A stretch of DNA of 64,000 bases from Algoriphagus resistens. Its GTDB lineage: Bacteria > Bacteroidota > Bacteroidia > Cytophagales > Cyclobacteriaceae. The translations under genes were made by a program, and so were the position numbers. The stretch lies in the NCBI RefSeq assembly GCF_001442615.1, contig NZ_LMXN01000004.1:1-64000 (forward strand), written 5' to 3'. This document shows, piece after piece, positions 52,499-62,169 of this stretch (positions are counted from its first letter, which is position 1; each line of letters starts with the position of its first letter). Under the pieces are notes generated by a model. The model saw only the letters and a list, made by a program, of their open reading frames with translations. It was not told the DNA's origin and made no database searches.

Positions 52499-53285
52499 AA
52501 GTAGAATCGGGAGAAGAACTTCTCCCGATTTTATTTATAGTCCAAAGTAGAAATCCAAGTTCACCGATCTCAAACATCGTCAGAGGAATCAATCCAAAAA
52601 GAGCTCCAACCACTGAGAAAATCAATATTCCAGATACTATGCCTAAGGCACCAAGAATTTGAGGTACGTTAGACCATAGCCCTTTATAGCATAAAAATCC
52701 AGCCCCCATAAATCCATAGCCTAAACCAAAAGTACCCAGCTTAATGATGTAGTAATCTTCAATCGTGAAACTGGAAGTTGCTAGAGAAATCAGGTCAATT
52801 GAATACCACACTCCATTTGCAATCAGCATCACCCAAAGTGCGATCTTAAGGATCTTATTAGGAAATGCTGAAGTCATTTTAATCAATCCAAAAAGGAATA
52901 GAGAAAAGGTGATCAGAACACTTACTTTCACCAGCCCAAAATTCATCGTATTGGTTAAATTTCCCTCCATCCACTCGATCTCCATACTTATATCAAAATA
53001 GCTCAGCAGGAAATAAATCAATCCCGCAAAAAAGCCAGTGTAAAGCCAGGGAACTACAGACTTAAAGTGATTATCAGGGATCACCCCCATTTCCATATTT
53101 TCCACCTTTGCTCCCAATGCTTCAAACAACGCTTTGACCGTATAACTCCTGGGAGTCACCTCCCCTGCTTCGATGCGCTGGATAGTCCGCACATTCAGAT
53201 TACATAGTTCGACCAACTCCTCTTGGGTCAGTCCCTTTGCTTTTCTCATTTCAGAGATTTTTTTGCCTAGTTCCGGTTGCTTCAT
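52476..53285 (-). CDS. XRE-family regulator with membrane domain
   Basis: 269 residues from ATG 53285 (MKQPELGKKISEMRKAKGL); the 28-codon upstream extension has no features. N-terminal XRE helix-turn-helix (about 5-60; TQEELVELCNLNVRTIQRIEAGEVTPRS), then five membrane helices (about 80-250). Such proteins link a membrane signal to transcription; the signal is unknown. The last 23 bases overlap menD and the terminator of menD lies inside its 3' end. Transcribed towards the men operon. Confidence 0.82.
   Translation of the reverse strand: MKQPELGKKISEMRKAKGLTQEELVELCNLNVRTIQRIEAGEVTPRSYTVKALFEALGAKVENMEMGVIPDNHFKSVVPWLYTGFFAGLIYFLLSYFDISMEIEWMEGNLTNTMNFGLVKVSVLITFSLFLFGLIKMTSAFPNKILKIALWVMLIANGVWYSIDLISLATSSFTIEDYYIIKLGTFGLGYGFMGAGFLCYKGLWSNVPQILGALGIVSGILIFSVVGALFGLIPLTMFEIGELGFLLWTINKIGRSSSPDSTFSAQVSA
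52505..52530 (+). terminator. Terminator of the menaquinone operon
   Basis: AATCGGGAGAAG (52505-52516) and CTTCTCCCGATT (52519-52530) are exact complements; with a 4-base loop the stem is 11 bp, followed by TTATTTATAG. It lies within the 3' coding end of the convergent XRE gene. Confidence 0.85.
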
Positions 53286-53456
53286 TGTGTGTATCGTTTG
53301 ATTAACCATGGCAATTTCTGTGATTGAATTGTGATTCAGGGCGAAATAAGCTCGGTTTTCACCCGGCATTTACCCGACATTTACATTTAGGACTTAAAAT
53401 AAGGATTGGGAAGAATAACCAAAATGTTATTTGTAAGTATGTGGCCAAATTTAACT

Positions 53457-53999
53457 CTATTGATATCTGACAGGCAACATATTCAGTTTCAGTAAAACCA
53501 GAAGCGACACAATTAAAATTGTACCTAGAGCAGCGATGGTATTGAGGAATTTTTGAGCTTTATTCGGCGATTTAAATAACTTTTTAAAAGCCGAATAAAG
53601 CAAATAGCCGACTATTCCCCCGGATGTATTGGTAAGCAAATCGGTGATATCAAATGTTCCCAATTTAAATGCATACTGAAGCCCCTCTAACATCAAACTG
53701 ACCAGAAAAAAGAAAAGCAGATTAAAAACAAAAGCTTTATTTCGAAATAACATTCCAGCATATATTCCCAATGGAATAAAAATTACCACATTCAAGAAGG
53801 TTTCCATCTTGTCGTAATAGCCATTGGCAAACGGAATCAGGTTGATATTTCTCTCGTCCATATAAGAAAATTTCACTCCAAACTTTAACAATATGATCCA
53901 GCCCATGACAATCAGATAAACCACTAATAAAGTTTTTGTAAGCTTGTCAGCATTGTTTTCAGCCTTTCCCATTTCAGTTGTTTGGATTATCCTTATCAT
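53457..53999 (-). CDS. VanZ-family membrane protein
   Basis: 180 residues; ATG 53972 (codon 10) is an equally possible start. Four membrane helices (about 25-45, 65-85, 90-110, 150-175) with the VanZ pattern: FGVKFSYMDERNINLIPFANG, NVVIFIPLGIYAGML, EGLQYAFKLGTFDITDLLTNTSGGIVGYLL. The function is not established outside teicoplanin resistance in Enterococcus. It lies downstream of the LysR gene on the same strand, 47 bases apart. Confidence 0.85.
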   Translation of the reverse strand: MIRIIQTTEMGKAENNADKLTKTLLVVYLIVMGWIILLKFGVKFSYMDERNINLIPFANGYYDKMETFLNVVIFIPLGIYAGMLFRNKAFVFNLLFFFLVSLMLEGLQYAFKLGTFDITDLLTNTSGGIVGYLLYSAFKKLFKSPNKAQKFLNTIAALGTILIVSLLVLLKLNMLPVRYQ

Positions 54000-54046
54000 C
54001 GAATGTGCTAAAATTAGTACTCAGAAAATCAATAATTACTTTTTTT

Positions 54047-54913
54047 CTACAGCAGAGGCAAAACTCGCTTCAAGGCCGGGTTGCGATTTTCGGCTTTCCA
54101 GATAGCTGACAGCTCTGTGAATTGGGGTATATTCGGAATCTGCATAAAGCGCACATTAAGCTCATACCCTTCCTTCAGAGATGTCGGAACTATCGCCACT
54201 CCCATCCCATTTTCTACTAATTTGAAAATCGTCAGTGCATGAACAGATTTGTGCCTAATCCTGGGAGAAAATCCCGCATCTCTGCAGATTCCAATAATCT
54301 GCTCATAATATAAATTGCTATAATCTGAGGAAAAAAGAACAAAAGATTCATCCCTGAACTGATTCACCCCAATGAATTCCTGCTCTTGAATCGGATGATC
54401 TTTTGGTACTACCAACGAAAAACTATCCCTTAGTACAACCTTCATCTCTAGATCGCTTGGCACAGAGGCAAGTCTGACAAAGCCTAAATCCAGTTTATCC
54501 TTTTCGATCATTTCCACCTGTACTGAATTACTCAGCTCCTCCAGGCTTGTGCTTACCAAAGGCTGATTCGCATTGAGTTTGGCAAGAAGATCCGGCAAAA
54601 TCTGATTGGATGCCGAACCCAAAAACCCGATTCTCAATTCCCCTATTTTTCCAGAGGCAATCAACTTTAATTGATTCCGGGTAAGCTCCAGGTGATTGAG
54701 GACAAAATCCACTTCGTCTTTCAAATATGCACCGGCAGCCGTCAATTCCACATGCTTCTGATCCCGCTCAAAAAGCTGCACTTCCAATATACCCTCCAAC
54801 TGCTTGATCTGTCTACTCAGTCCCGGTTGTGAAATAAATAGGCGCTCAGCGGCCTTCCGAAAATTCAATTCCTCCGCAACAGCTTTGAAATAACTTAAAT
54901 GCCTTAGCTCCAT
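54047..54913 (-). CDS. LysR-family regulator, probable hut regulator
   Basis: 288 residues. N-terminal winged helix (ELRHLSYFKAVAEELNFRKAAERLFISQPGLSRQIKQLE, about 2-40), then a type 2 periplasmic-binding-like effector domain (ELRIGFLGSASNQILPDLL, about 90-108). Divergent from hutH, with inverted and direct TTATCAT repeats between them, so it is the likely regulator of histidine utilisation. Many other bacteria use HutC for this; LysR control is an inference from position. Confidence 0.9.
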   Translation of the reverse strand: MELRHLSYFKAVAEELNFRKAAERLFISQPGLSRQIKQLEGILEVQLFERDQKHVELTAAGAYLKDEVDFVLNHLELTRNQLKLIASGKIGELRIGFLGSASNQILPDLLAKLNANQPLVSTSLEELSNSVQVEMIEKDKLDLGFVRLASVPSDLEMKVVLRDSFSLVVPKDHPIQEQEFIGVNQFRDESFVLFSSDYSNLYYEQIIGICRDAGFSPRIRHKSVHALTIFKLVENGMGVAIVPTSLKEGYELNVRFMQIPNIPQFTELSAIWKAENRNPALKRVLPLL

Positions 54914-54925
54914 GATGCCTTAAAG

Positions 54926-54964
54926 TTATCATATATTGACAAAAATGATATCAAAAATTATCAT
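54926..54964. promoter_or_regulatory. Candidate LysR operator between lysR and hutH
   Basis: TTATCAT at 54926-54932 and 54958-54964, with the inverted ATGATA at 54945-54950, gives two dyads around the lysR start. The spacing (TTATCAT-N12-ATGATA) is near the T-N11-A dyad of LysR regulators. It lies about 50-90 bases upstream of the preferred hutH ATG. Confidence 0.5.
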
Positions 54965-54974
54965 TGAGGATGAA

Positions 54975-54982
54975 TATCTTTG
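54975..54982 (+). promoter_or_regulatory. -7 element of the hutH promoter
   Basis: TATCTTTG matches the Bacteroidota -7 consensus TAnnTTTG. It lies 32 bases upstream of ATG 55014, which argues against a hutH start at 54936 or 54945. I see no good -33 TTG, as would fit an activated promoter. Confidence 0.5.
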
Positions 54983-55013
54983 TAAAGACCCTGGAACATT
55001 TACCCAAATAGTA

Positions 55014-56579
55014 ATGGAAACTTTCAACTACGGATTAGACCGACTTACAGCTCGGAAAGCTTTAAAGCTGGCCGGCAAAGAGATAAAAGGTGTTTTAAGC
55101 CCTAACACGCGGGAAAAAGTTCAAGCCTCTGCTCAGGATGTAGCTTCTATCGCCAAAGGTGAAAAAGCAGTCTATGGAATAAATACCGGATTCGGCCCCC
55201 TTTGCACCAGTAAAATCTCTGCTGCAGACACACAGACTTTGCAGGAAAACCTGCTCAAGAGTCACGCTGTAGGCTTGGGTGAACCAGTGCCTCTTGAGAT
55301 TTCCAAATTGATGCTCGTACTGAAACTTCAGGCTTTGGCTCAGGGGTTTTCAGGGATTCGATTGGACACGCTGGAAAGGATGCTGTGGATGCTTGAAAAC
55401 GAAGTAATTCCAGTTGTACCTATTCAAGGTTCAGTTGGAGCATCTGGAGACCTGGCTCCACTTTCCCATTTATTTTTGCCGTTGTTAGGTTTGGGAAAAG
55501 TCCACTTTGAAGGTACTGTTCAACCTACTTCCTCTGTCTATGAGAAGTTGGAAATGACAGCACTTTCTCTTGGTCCAAAGGAAGGCCTGGCATTAATCAA
55601 CGGCACCCAGTTTATGGCTGCGTATGGGGTGAAAGTTGTGGATCGCCTGCATAATCTCCTTGTTCATGCCGATATCACCGGAGCTATGATGCTTGAAGGG
55701 CTGATGGGGTCTATCAAGCCTTTTTCTGCAGAACTGCATCAATTAAGGCCTTTTATTGGCAATAAACATGTCGCCCAGACTATCTTAAACTTACTTCATA
55801 AATCCGAAATAGTCAGTTCTCACCTGGACTGTGCGCGGGTTCAGGATCCCTATTCGCTGCGCTGCATGCCTCAGGTACATGGAGCTTCGAGAAATGCCTG
55901 GCTTCACCTGAAAGACACCATAGAGACTGAGATCAATTCCGTCACAGATAATCCAATCGTTTTCAGCGAGGATCATACCATTTCCGGAGGTAGTTTTCAT
56001 GGTCAACCCATTGCGTTGCCATTGGACTATGCTTGTCTTGCTGCCTCCGAATTGGGAAATATCTCTGATAGAAGAATTTACCTCTCGCTGGCTGGCGATA
56101 CCCCGGGAGTGCCAAAATTACTCTTAAAGGAGACTGGTCTAAACTCCGGTTTAATGATTCCTCAGTACACTACTGCGGCTTTGGCCTCTGAGAACAAAGG
56201 ACTTTGCTTTCCTTCATCTGCAGACAGTATCCCAACTTCCCTAGGGCAGGAAGATCATGTAAGCATGGGGTCGATTGGGGCGCGAAAAGCCTTGCAGGTC
56301 ATAGGGAATGTGGAGAAAATCCTGGGTATAGAGTTGTTTTATGCCGCTCAGGCCATGGATTTTCATGCTCCTCTGAAATCAGGAAAGGTAATGACAGCTA
56401 TCCATGAACATCTGCGCGCTAGAATCTCTTCAGTGATAAACGACCGGGTGATGACCGAAGATTTGGAGGCTGCTATCGAAATGATCCAAAGCGGAGAATT
56501 GGTAGCTATAGCAAATCAAACCGCGAAAGCAGAAGGATTGCCTTATGAAACTGAGTGGAGTGAAATGTTTAATTATTGA
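55014..56579 (+). CDS. hutH: Histidine ammonia-lyase HutH
   Basis: Converts histidine to urocanate and ammonia. 521 residues from ATG 55014 (METFNYGLDRLTA), the usual family start; TTG 54936 and ATG 54945 would add a tail and run through the promoter -7 box. MIO prosthetic group forms from Ala-Ser-Gly in GSVGASGDLAPLSHLF (about 139-154). Also YGINTGFGPLCTSKI (about 52-66), the conserved Tyr loop at the active site. First of the hutH-hutI-hutU genes. Confidence 0.95.
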   Translation: METFNYGLDRLTARKALKLAGKEIKGVLSPNTREKVQASAQDVASIAKGEKAVYGINTGFGPLCTSKISAADTQTLQENLLKSHAVGLGEPVPLEISKLMLVLKLQALAQGFSGIRLDTLERMLWMLENEVIPVVPIQGSVGASGDLAPLSHLFLPLLGLGKVHFEGTVQPTSSVYEKLEMTALSLGPKEGLALINGTQFMAAYGVKVVDRLHNLLVHADITGAMMLEGLMGSIKPFSAELHQLRPFIGNKHVAQTILNLLHKSEIVSSHLDCARVQDPYSLRCMPQVHGASRNAWLHLKDTIETEINSVTDNPIVFSEDHTISGGSFHGQPIALPLDYACLAASELGNISDRRIYLSLAGDTPGVPKLLLKETGLNSGLMIPQYTTAALASENKGLCFPSSADSIPTSLGQEDHVSMGSIGARKALQVIGNVEKILGIELFYAAQAMDFHAPLKSGKVMTAIHEHLRARISSVINDRVMTEDLEAAIEMIQSGELVAIANQTAKAEGLPYETEWSEMFNY

Positions 56580-56611
56580 AAAATCTGTGATAATCTGCGG
56601 GATACACAACT

Positions 56612-57862
56612 ATGAAAAACCTAAAACTAATAGGTCCGATAACCCAGCTTCTTACGCTCGATAAACTTCCAAAAAAGGGAGCTTTGAAGGATGAGCAATT
56701 GGAAATTCTGGAAGATGCAGGGATTTTGGTGGAAGATGAAAAGATATTGGAAGTTGGAAGTTTTCATGATCTTTTGAAGAAAGCTAAATCACTCAATGCT
56801 GAAACAATTGAACTGAAAGGGGATCTTGTTGCACTGCCGGGGTGGATAGATTGTCATACACATATTTGTTTTGGGGGAAATAGGGCAAATGATTTTGCCA
56901 TGCGAATCTCCGGTAAATCCTACCTTGAAATCGCTGAGGCAGGAGGAGGAATCTGGGATACCGTCACCCAGACCAGAAAACTCAATCGGGTGGAGCTTGC
57001 AGAAAGAACGATCATCAACGCTAACACACATTTAAGTGATGGTGTAACGACGATTGAGGTAAAAAGCGGCTATGGATTAACTGTCGCCGAAGAACTTAAA
57101 ATGCTTCGTGCAATTCAGCAGGCCAATTCCAAAACCTCTGCAGACCTGATTCCAACCTGCCTGGCAGCTCATATGAAACCCAGAGACTTTGAAGGAACAA
57201 ATCAGGAATATCTAGAAATGATATCTACTGAACTGTTCCCTATTCTGAAATCAGAAAATCTTGCCGACCGAATCGATTCCTTTATTGAGAAAAGTGCTTT
57301 TTCACCCGAGGAAATCGAGAGCTATTTCCAAAAAGCGAAAAATTTAGGCTTTGATCTTACTGTTCATGCAGATCAATTTACTACGGGTGGATCAGCAGTT
57401 GCGGTGAAGTTCAATGCAAAATCAGCAGATCATCTGGAGGCCTCTACTGAAACAGAAATAGCTCTTTTGGCGAAATCCGAAACAGTTGCAGTTGCGCTTC
57501 CTGGAGCCTCAATTGGCTTGGGTTGTGCCTTCACTCCTGCACGAAAAATCCTGGATCAAGGCGGTTCCCTGGCCATTGGTAGCGACTGGAATCCCGGTTC
57601 GGCACCCATGGGAGACTTGCTCACCCAGGCTTCCATTTTGGCAACATTCGAAAAACTGAGTACTGCTGAGGTCTTTTCCGCATTGACTTTCCGGGCAGCC
57701 TTAGCATTAGGAGTAGAAGATAGAGGGGTATTAAAAGCCGGCCTTAGGGCTGATTTCATCTTTTTCCCTGCCGCTGACTATAGAGAAATTCTTTATCAAC
57801 AAGGGAAACTGAAACCATCGCAAGTATGGAAGCAGGGCGAATTAGTAAGTGATAAACAGTAA
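56612..57862 (+). CDS. hutI: Imidazolonepropionase HutI
   Basis: Hydrolyses imidazolone propionate to formiminoglutamate. 416 residues, amidohydrolase fold: metal ligands in PGWIDCHTHICFGGNR (HxH, about 75-90), TVHADQFTTGGSA (about 246-258), LPGASIGLG (about 299-307) and catalytic/metal Asp in SDWNPGSAPMGDL (about 324-336). It starts 32 bases after hutH, so it is the second gene of the operon. Confidence 0.95.
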   Translation: MKNLKLIGPITQLLTLDKLPKKGALKDEQLEILEDAGILVEDEKILEVGSFHDLLKKAKSLNAETIELKGDLVALPGWIDCHTHICFGGNRANDFAMRISGKSYLEIAEAGGGIWDTVTQTRKLNRVELAERTIINANTHLSDGVTTIEVKSGYGLTVAEELKMLRAIQQANSKTSADLIPTCLAAHMKPRDFEGTNQEYLEMISTELFPILKSENLADRIDSFIEKSAFSPEEIESYFQKAKNLGFDLTVHADQFTTGGSAVAVKFNAKSADHLEASTETEIALLAKSETVAVALPGASIGLGCAFTPARKILDQGGSLAIGSDWNPGSAPMGDLLTQASILATFEKLSTAEVFSALTFRAALALGVEDRGVLKAGLRADFIFFPAADYREILYQQGKLKPSQVWKQGELVSDKQ

Positions 57863-57927
57863 GTAGTATTCGGAATAAATGAGGTACCAAAGACCTAGTA
57901 AATCGTAATTAAAAAAACGTAAATCCA

Positions 57928-59931
57928 ATGACTTTTCAAGAGCAGATACAACAAGGCATCCCTAGTACTCTTCCAACAAAAAAGGGAAGAACCCCTTCCC
58001 TGAGCCATGCTCCCAAAAGAAAAGACATCCTTTCATCAGAAGAAAAAAAGCTTGCATTGCGGAATGCCTTACGCTATTTCCCACAAGATTGGCACGTGGA
58101 GTTGGCCAACGAATTTTTAGCGGAACTACAGGCATTTGGCAGGATCTATATGTATCGGTTTATGCCTGATTACGAGATGCGGGCAAAGCCAATAGAGGAA
58201 TATCCGGCAAAGTGTCAGCAAGCAGCAGCCATCATGTTGATGATCCAAAACAACCTGGATCCTGCCGTGGCCCAACATCCTGAAGAATTGATCACCTATG
58301 GGGGAAATGGAGCAGTTTTCCAAAACTGGGCGCAATACCTTCTGGTGATGAAGTATCTGTCTGAAATGACAAATGAGCAGACACTCCACTTATATTCCGG
58401 TCATCCCATGGGGCTTTTTCCTTCTTCCAAAGAGGCTCCCCGTGTAGTAGTGACTAATGGAATGATGATCCCAAGCTACTCCAAACCGGATGACTGGGAG
58501 AAATTCAATGCACTTGGGGTGACGCAATACGGTCAGATGACTGCGGGTTCATTTATGTACATAGGCCCTCAGGGAATCGTACATGGCACTACGATTACAG
58601 TGATAAATGCCTTCAGGAAAAAACTTAAAGCAGGAGAAACACCCGCCGGGAAAATCTTTCTGACCGCAGGACTTGGAGGCATGAGCGGAGCACAGCCTAA
58701 GGCCGGAAATATCGCGGGGTGCATTACGGTTTGCGCAGAGGTGAATCCGGCAGCGGCCCGAAAAAGATATGAGCAAGGATGGGTGGATGAATTGATCGAG
58801 AATCTGGACGAGTTGGTTCTACGGACTCAGCTTGCCAAACGAAATGAGGAAGTGGTTTCTCTGGCCTTCATCGGCAATGTGGTCGATGTGTGGGAGAGAT
58901 TTGATGAAGAAAATATATTCATAGAACTCGGATCAGATCAGACCTCACTTCACAACCCTTGGGCTGGAGGATATTATCCTGTTGAACTTTCTTTTGAAGA
59001 GTCAAACCGGCTGATGGCTGATAATCCTGAAGTATTCAAAGAAAAAGTTCAGGAAACCCTGAGAAGACATGCCACCTCGATTAATAAACATACTGCTAAA
59101 GGAACCTACTTTTTCGATTATGGAAATGCCTTTCTGTTAGAAGCGTCCAGAGCAGGAGCTCAAGTAATGGCAGAAAATGGTATTGACTTCCGGTACCCAT
59201 CGTATGTTCAGGATATTTTGGGACCTATGTGCTTTGACTATGGGTTTGGCCCTTTCCGATGGGTTTGTGCTTCCGGAAAAGCTGAGGATTTAAGGAAATC
59301 CGACCAGCTGGCTGCTCAAATCTTGAAGGAAATCATGCAGTATTCTCCCCCTTCCATTCAGCAGCAGATGCAGGACAATATCACATGGATTGAAGAGGCG
59401 GAAAAGAATCAACTGGTAGTTGGCTCCCAAGCCCGTATTCTTTATGCCGATGCAGAAGGCCGGGCAAAGATTGCCCAAGCATTTAATGATGCCATTGCGA
59501 CAGGAATAATTTCAGCACCCATTGTACTAGGCAGAGATCATCATGACGTCAGCGGTACAGATTCACCTTTCCGCGAAACGAGCAATATCTACGATGGCAG
59601 TAAGTTCACCGCAGATATGGCTATACATAATGTAATCGGTGACAGTTTCAGGGGCGCTACCTGGGTTTCCATCCACAATGGAGGTGGTGTAGGATGGGGA
59701 GAAGTGATGAATGGTGGCTTCGGGATGGTATTGGACGGATCAGCAGATTCTGAAAGAAAGCTAAAAGCTATGCTTTTCTATGATGTAAATAACGGTGTAG
59801 CGCGAAGAGCCTGGGCGAGAAATTTTGGGTCTTTGGAAGCCATTCAGCGTGAAATGGATCGCAGTCCAGGATTAAAAGTAACCTTGCCAAACCTGGTGGA
59901 TGAAGCTGTTTTTGAGCTGGTTAATCAATAG
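57928..59931 (+). CDS. hutU: Urocanate hydratase HutU
   Basis: Adds water to urocanate using tightly bound NAD. 667 residues, longer than the ~555-residue proteobacterial form but normal for Bacteroidota. Motifs: YGGNGAVFQNWAQYLLVM (about 121-138), TAGLGGMSGAQPKAG (NAD loop, about 250-264), GNAFLLEASRAG (about 404-415) and GRDHHDVSGTDSPFRET (about 534-550). It starts 65 bases after hutI. The 583-base gap that follows holds no operon continuation. Confidence 0.95.
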   Translation: MTFQEQIQQGIPSTLPTKKGRTPSLSHAPKRKDILSSEEKKLALRNALRYFPQDWHVELANEFLAELQAFGRIYMYRFMPDYEMRAKPIEEYPAKCQQAAAIMLMIQNNLDPAVAQHPEELITYGGNGAVFQNWAQYLLVMKYLSEMTNEQTLHLYSGHPMGLFPSSKEAPRVVVTNGMMIPSYSKPDDWEKFNALGVTQYGQMTAGSFMYIGPQGIVHGTTITVINAFRKKLKAGETPAGKIFLTAGLGGMSGAQPKAGNIAGCITVCAEVNPAAARKRYEQGWVDELIENLDELVLRTQLAKRNEEVVSLAFIGNVVDVWERFDEENIFIELGSDQTSLHNPWAGGYYPVELSFEESNRLMADNPEVFKEKVQETLRRHATSINKHTAKGTYFFDYGNAFLLEASRAGAQVMAENGIDFRYPSYVQDILGPMCFDYGFGPFRWVCASGKAEDLRKSDQLAAQILKEIMQYSPPSIQQQMQDNITWIEEAEKNQLVVGSQARILYADAEGRAKIAQAFNDAIATGIISAPIVLGRDHHDVSGTDSPFRETSNIYDGSKFTADMAIHNVIGDSFRGATWVSIHNGGGVGWGEVMNGGFGMVLDGSADSERKLKAMLFYDVNNGVARRAWARNFGSLEAIQREMDRSPGLKVTLPNLVDEAVFELVNQ

Positions 59932-60024
59932 GATATATAGGTAATAGCTTTTCTGGATTTTTCTGAAATACGAAAGATAAAATGCTTTCCTAACCTGTAT
60001 CTCCAGCAGTTTAAAGATCAGCTT

Positions 60025-60258
60025 TTAGCCGGACTCACAGACTTTCCTGCCCGAGACCAGCTGGGTGTTTGCCAAACTTCCAATTCCTTCAACTTGGTAC
60101 CGCACTCCGATAATCGGATTTTCAGCATTTTCATATACCAAGCTCCCGTTGACAAAAAATTGGAGGCGGTCATATATACAACTTACCCCTGCTAAAACCC
60201 ACTCGCTTGGATTACATCCAAACCCACTTAAAATTTCCGTTTGGCTACTTGCTCTGCA
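60025..60258 (-). pseudogene. Degraded concanavalin-like protein fragment
   Basis: The minus strand between stops at 60259-60261 and 60025-60027 reads 77 codons without an ATG, including RLQFFVNGSLVYENAE and IIGVRYQVEGIGSLANT. Part of this is very similar in layout to the LamG/DUF1080-like segment QMKVFVNDTPVLYI of the neighbouring gene at 60515, and to family proteins that read FVNGKLVYE..GVRYQVEG. It is probably the tail of a lost gene. The rest of 59932-60514 has no recognised content apart from a 15-base repeat (GCTCGATTTCAT). Confidence 0.4.
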
Positions 60259-60514
60259 CTAAAAGCCGTCAAAAACAAATCCGCTGCATATTCTGGTTTG
60301 GAAAGGGAGACGCTCAAGCCGTGCTCGATTTCATGTGATTGTGATTTGATTTTAAAGACCATATGGAATCTCGGACAAGCTCGATTTCATCAGGGATAAA
60401 GTGCAATATCCAGAAATGAATGCAATTGAACCAAAATGAACACCATTTGAACAAAGCACAAAAGCTTTTTTAGGTCAATTTGTAAGCATCGATTTAAAAA
60501 ACAAATAACAACAA

Positions 60515-61903
60515 ATGAAAAAGACCATAAAGCTTGTCTTACTTATGCTCAGCATATCTACTTCTGCTTTCTCCCAATCGGGCAATATGCTTGAAACGAA
60601 AGCAGAAAATTTTGATTTCCCTGAAGGGAAAGTTGACTTTCTAACTTATAAAGGGCGCAAAAGCATGAAAATCTCCAATTCTGGCCAAGTGATCATCAAA
60701 GACTTAAACTTTAAGGATGGCACAATTGAATTCGATGCAGAAACCATCCTTCCGGGCTTTGCCCAAGGGGTCTATTTTCATCGAAAAGATAACAATGAGC
60801 AAGAAATGGTCTATTTACGCGTCACGAAGATTGGCGATACGCTTGCAAATGAGGCCATTCAATATACGCCTTATTTTGATGGGGTGAACATGTGGGATAT
60901 GTACCCGCAATATCAAGCTCCGGCTCCCCTAAAAAAGGAGGATTGGAACCATATCAAATTGGTAATTTCTGGCAAACAAATGAAAGTATTCGTGAACGAT
61001 ACCCCTGTATTGTACATTCCCAAACTGGAAGGACGTGAAACCGAAGGAAGTATCGCCTTCGAGGGAGCTTCTTACATTAGCAATATTGAAATAAAACCAG
61101 GTGAAACGGAGGGTCTTTCTCCATTGGAAGGAGCCGATTTAACGCAGCACGAATCGAATTATATACGCAATTGGGCTATGACAGCAAGCTCCCTTTTACC
61201 ACAGGGGACAGAACCCACAACATTGTTAAGTGTCCCCAAAAATGACGCCTTCATAGAAAAGATCCAAGCGGAGCGTTACGGTTTAGTTAACCTCACCCGT
61301 CGTTTTGGCCGTAATGAGCAGAGAAAAATAGCTTGGCTTAAAACCACGATCACAGCCAAGGAACGCATAAAAACTAACTTACAACTGGGTTTTAGTGACG
61401 AAATCTGGGTTTATCTAAACGATCAAATCACCTATACGGATAAAAATATTTTTAGGCAGAACATGAAAAAATATCCTAATGGCCGAATTTCCGTGCAAAA
61501 TGGGATAACGGAGCTTGAGCTAAAACAAGGAGTTAACGAATTGATGATCGGCATATCCAACGATTTTTATGGCTGGGGATTAATAGCACGTTTGGAAAAT
61601 ATGGAAGGCATTTCTGGCATTGAAGCTTATAGTGCTCCAAAGACGATGAATGTCGAAAATGCAGATCAATTTGTAGGTGAATATGTGCTGGAAGGCTACG
61701 ATTCCTACAAACTTATGGTAGCTCAGAATGCCGGAGAACTAACCGTGCAGCTTCCCAACCAGCAGGAAATCATCCCCCTAAGCTATCTGGGCAATAATTC
61801 CTTTAATGTAGGGCTGGGCATTGTACTTGAATTTAGTCCAGATAGGAAAAAAGTGATGATCAAGGAAAATGGGTTCGAGAATGAATTTGTGAAGATAAAT
61901 TAA
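60515..61903 (+). CDS. Secreted concanavalin A-like (LamG/DUF1080-like) protein
   Basis: 462 residues. Signal peptide MKKTIKLVLLMLSISTSAFSQ (about 1-20). The N-terminal ~200 residues form a jelly-roll domain (FKDGTIEFDAETILPGFAQGVYFHRKD, WNHIKLVISGKQMKVFVNDTP), followed by a second beta-rich region with a central WLKTTITAKERIKTNLQLGFSDEIWVYLN (about 280-310) resembling carbohydrate-binding domains. No catalytic residues can be named. It may bind a glycan. It separates hutU from hutG, on the same strand, and could be a later insertion. Confidence 0.75.
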   Translation: MKKTIKLVLLMLSISTSAFSQSGNMLETKAENFDFPEGKVDFLTYKGRKSMKISNSGQVIIKDLNFKDGTIEFDAETILPGFAQGVYFHRKDNNEQEMVYLRVTKIGDTLANEAIQYTPYFDGVNMWDMYPQYQAPAPLKKEDWNHIKLVISGKQMKVFVNDTPVLYIPKLEGRETEGSIAFEGASYISNIEIKPGETEGLSPLEGADLTQHESNYIRNWAMTASSLLPQGTEPTTLLSVPKNDAFIEKIQAERYGLVNLTRRFGRNEQRKIAWLKTTITAKERIKTNLQLGFSDEIWVYLNDQITYTDKNIFRQNMKKYPNGRISVQNGITELELKQGVNELMIGISNDFYGWGLIARLENMEGISGIEAYSAPKTMNVENADQFVGEYVLEGYDSYKLMVAQNAGELTVQLPNQQEIIPLSYLGNNSFNVGLGIVLEFSPDRKKVMIKENGFENEFVKIN

Positions 61904-62169
61904 GTCTTGGTCATAGATTTTCAACGCTCTTTTGGCCTAAATCATAAAACCCAACCAACAGCAGGAAGCCCAAAGCTTCATCTCCCGCTTACGGAAAAGG
62001 AATACGAAAACCCACTATCAAGCTATCAAAAGTATCAGTGGAGCATTTAAGCTTCTACAAACTGGTTAATCTCAGCTGTATTCTCAGAAATGGCACTTCT
62101 TAAGTGGTATTTCTGAGAATACACAGATTAGTCTTAACTGGGTAATAATCCAGATCTATCTTTCAACTA
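61904..62169. other. Intergenic gap with a short in-frame extension
   Basis: After the TAA of the preceding gene the same frame stays open for 48 codons to about 62050, with a protein-like stretch near 61961-62040. It has no start or family resemblance. It may be a degraded tail or chance. It also shares AGCAGGAAGCC and AATACGAAAA with the gap at 29099-29157. Confidence 0.25.

Noticed and set aside
54936-55013. Longer hutH N-terminus from TTG 54936 or ATG 54945
   Set aside because: The extra residues have no counterpart in the usual family start and the -7 box TATCTTTG would lie inside the coding part; ATG 55014 fits better.
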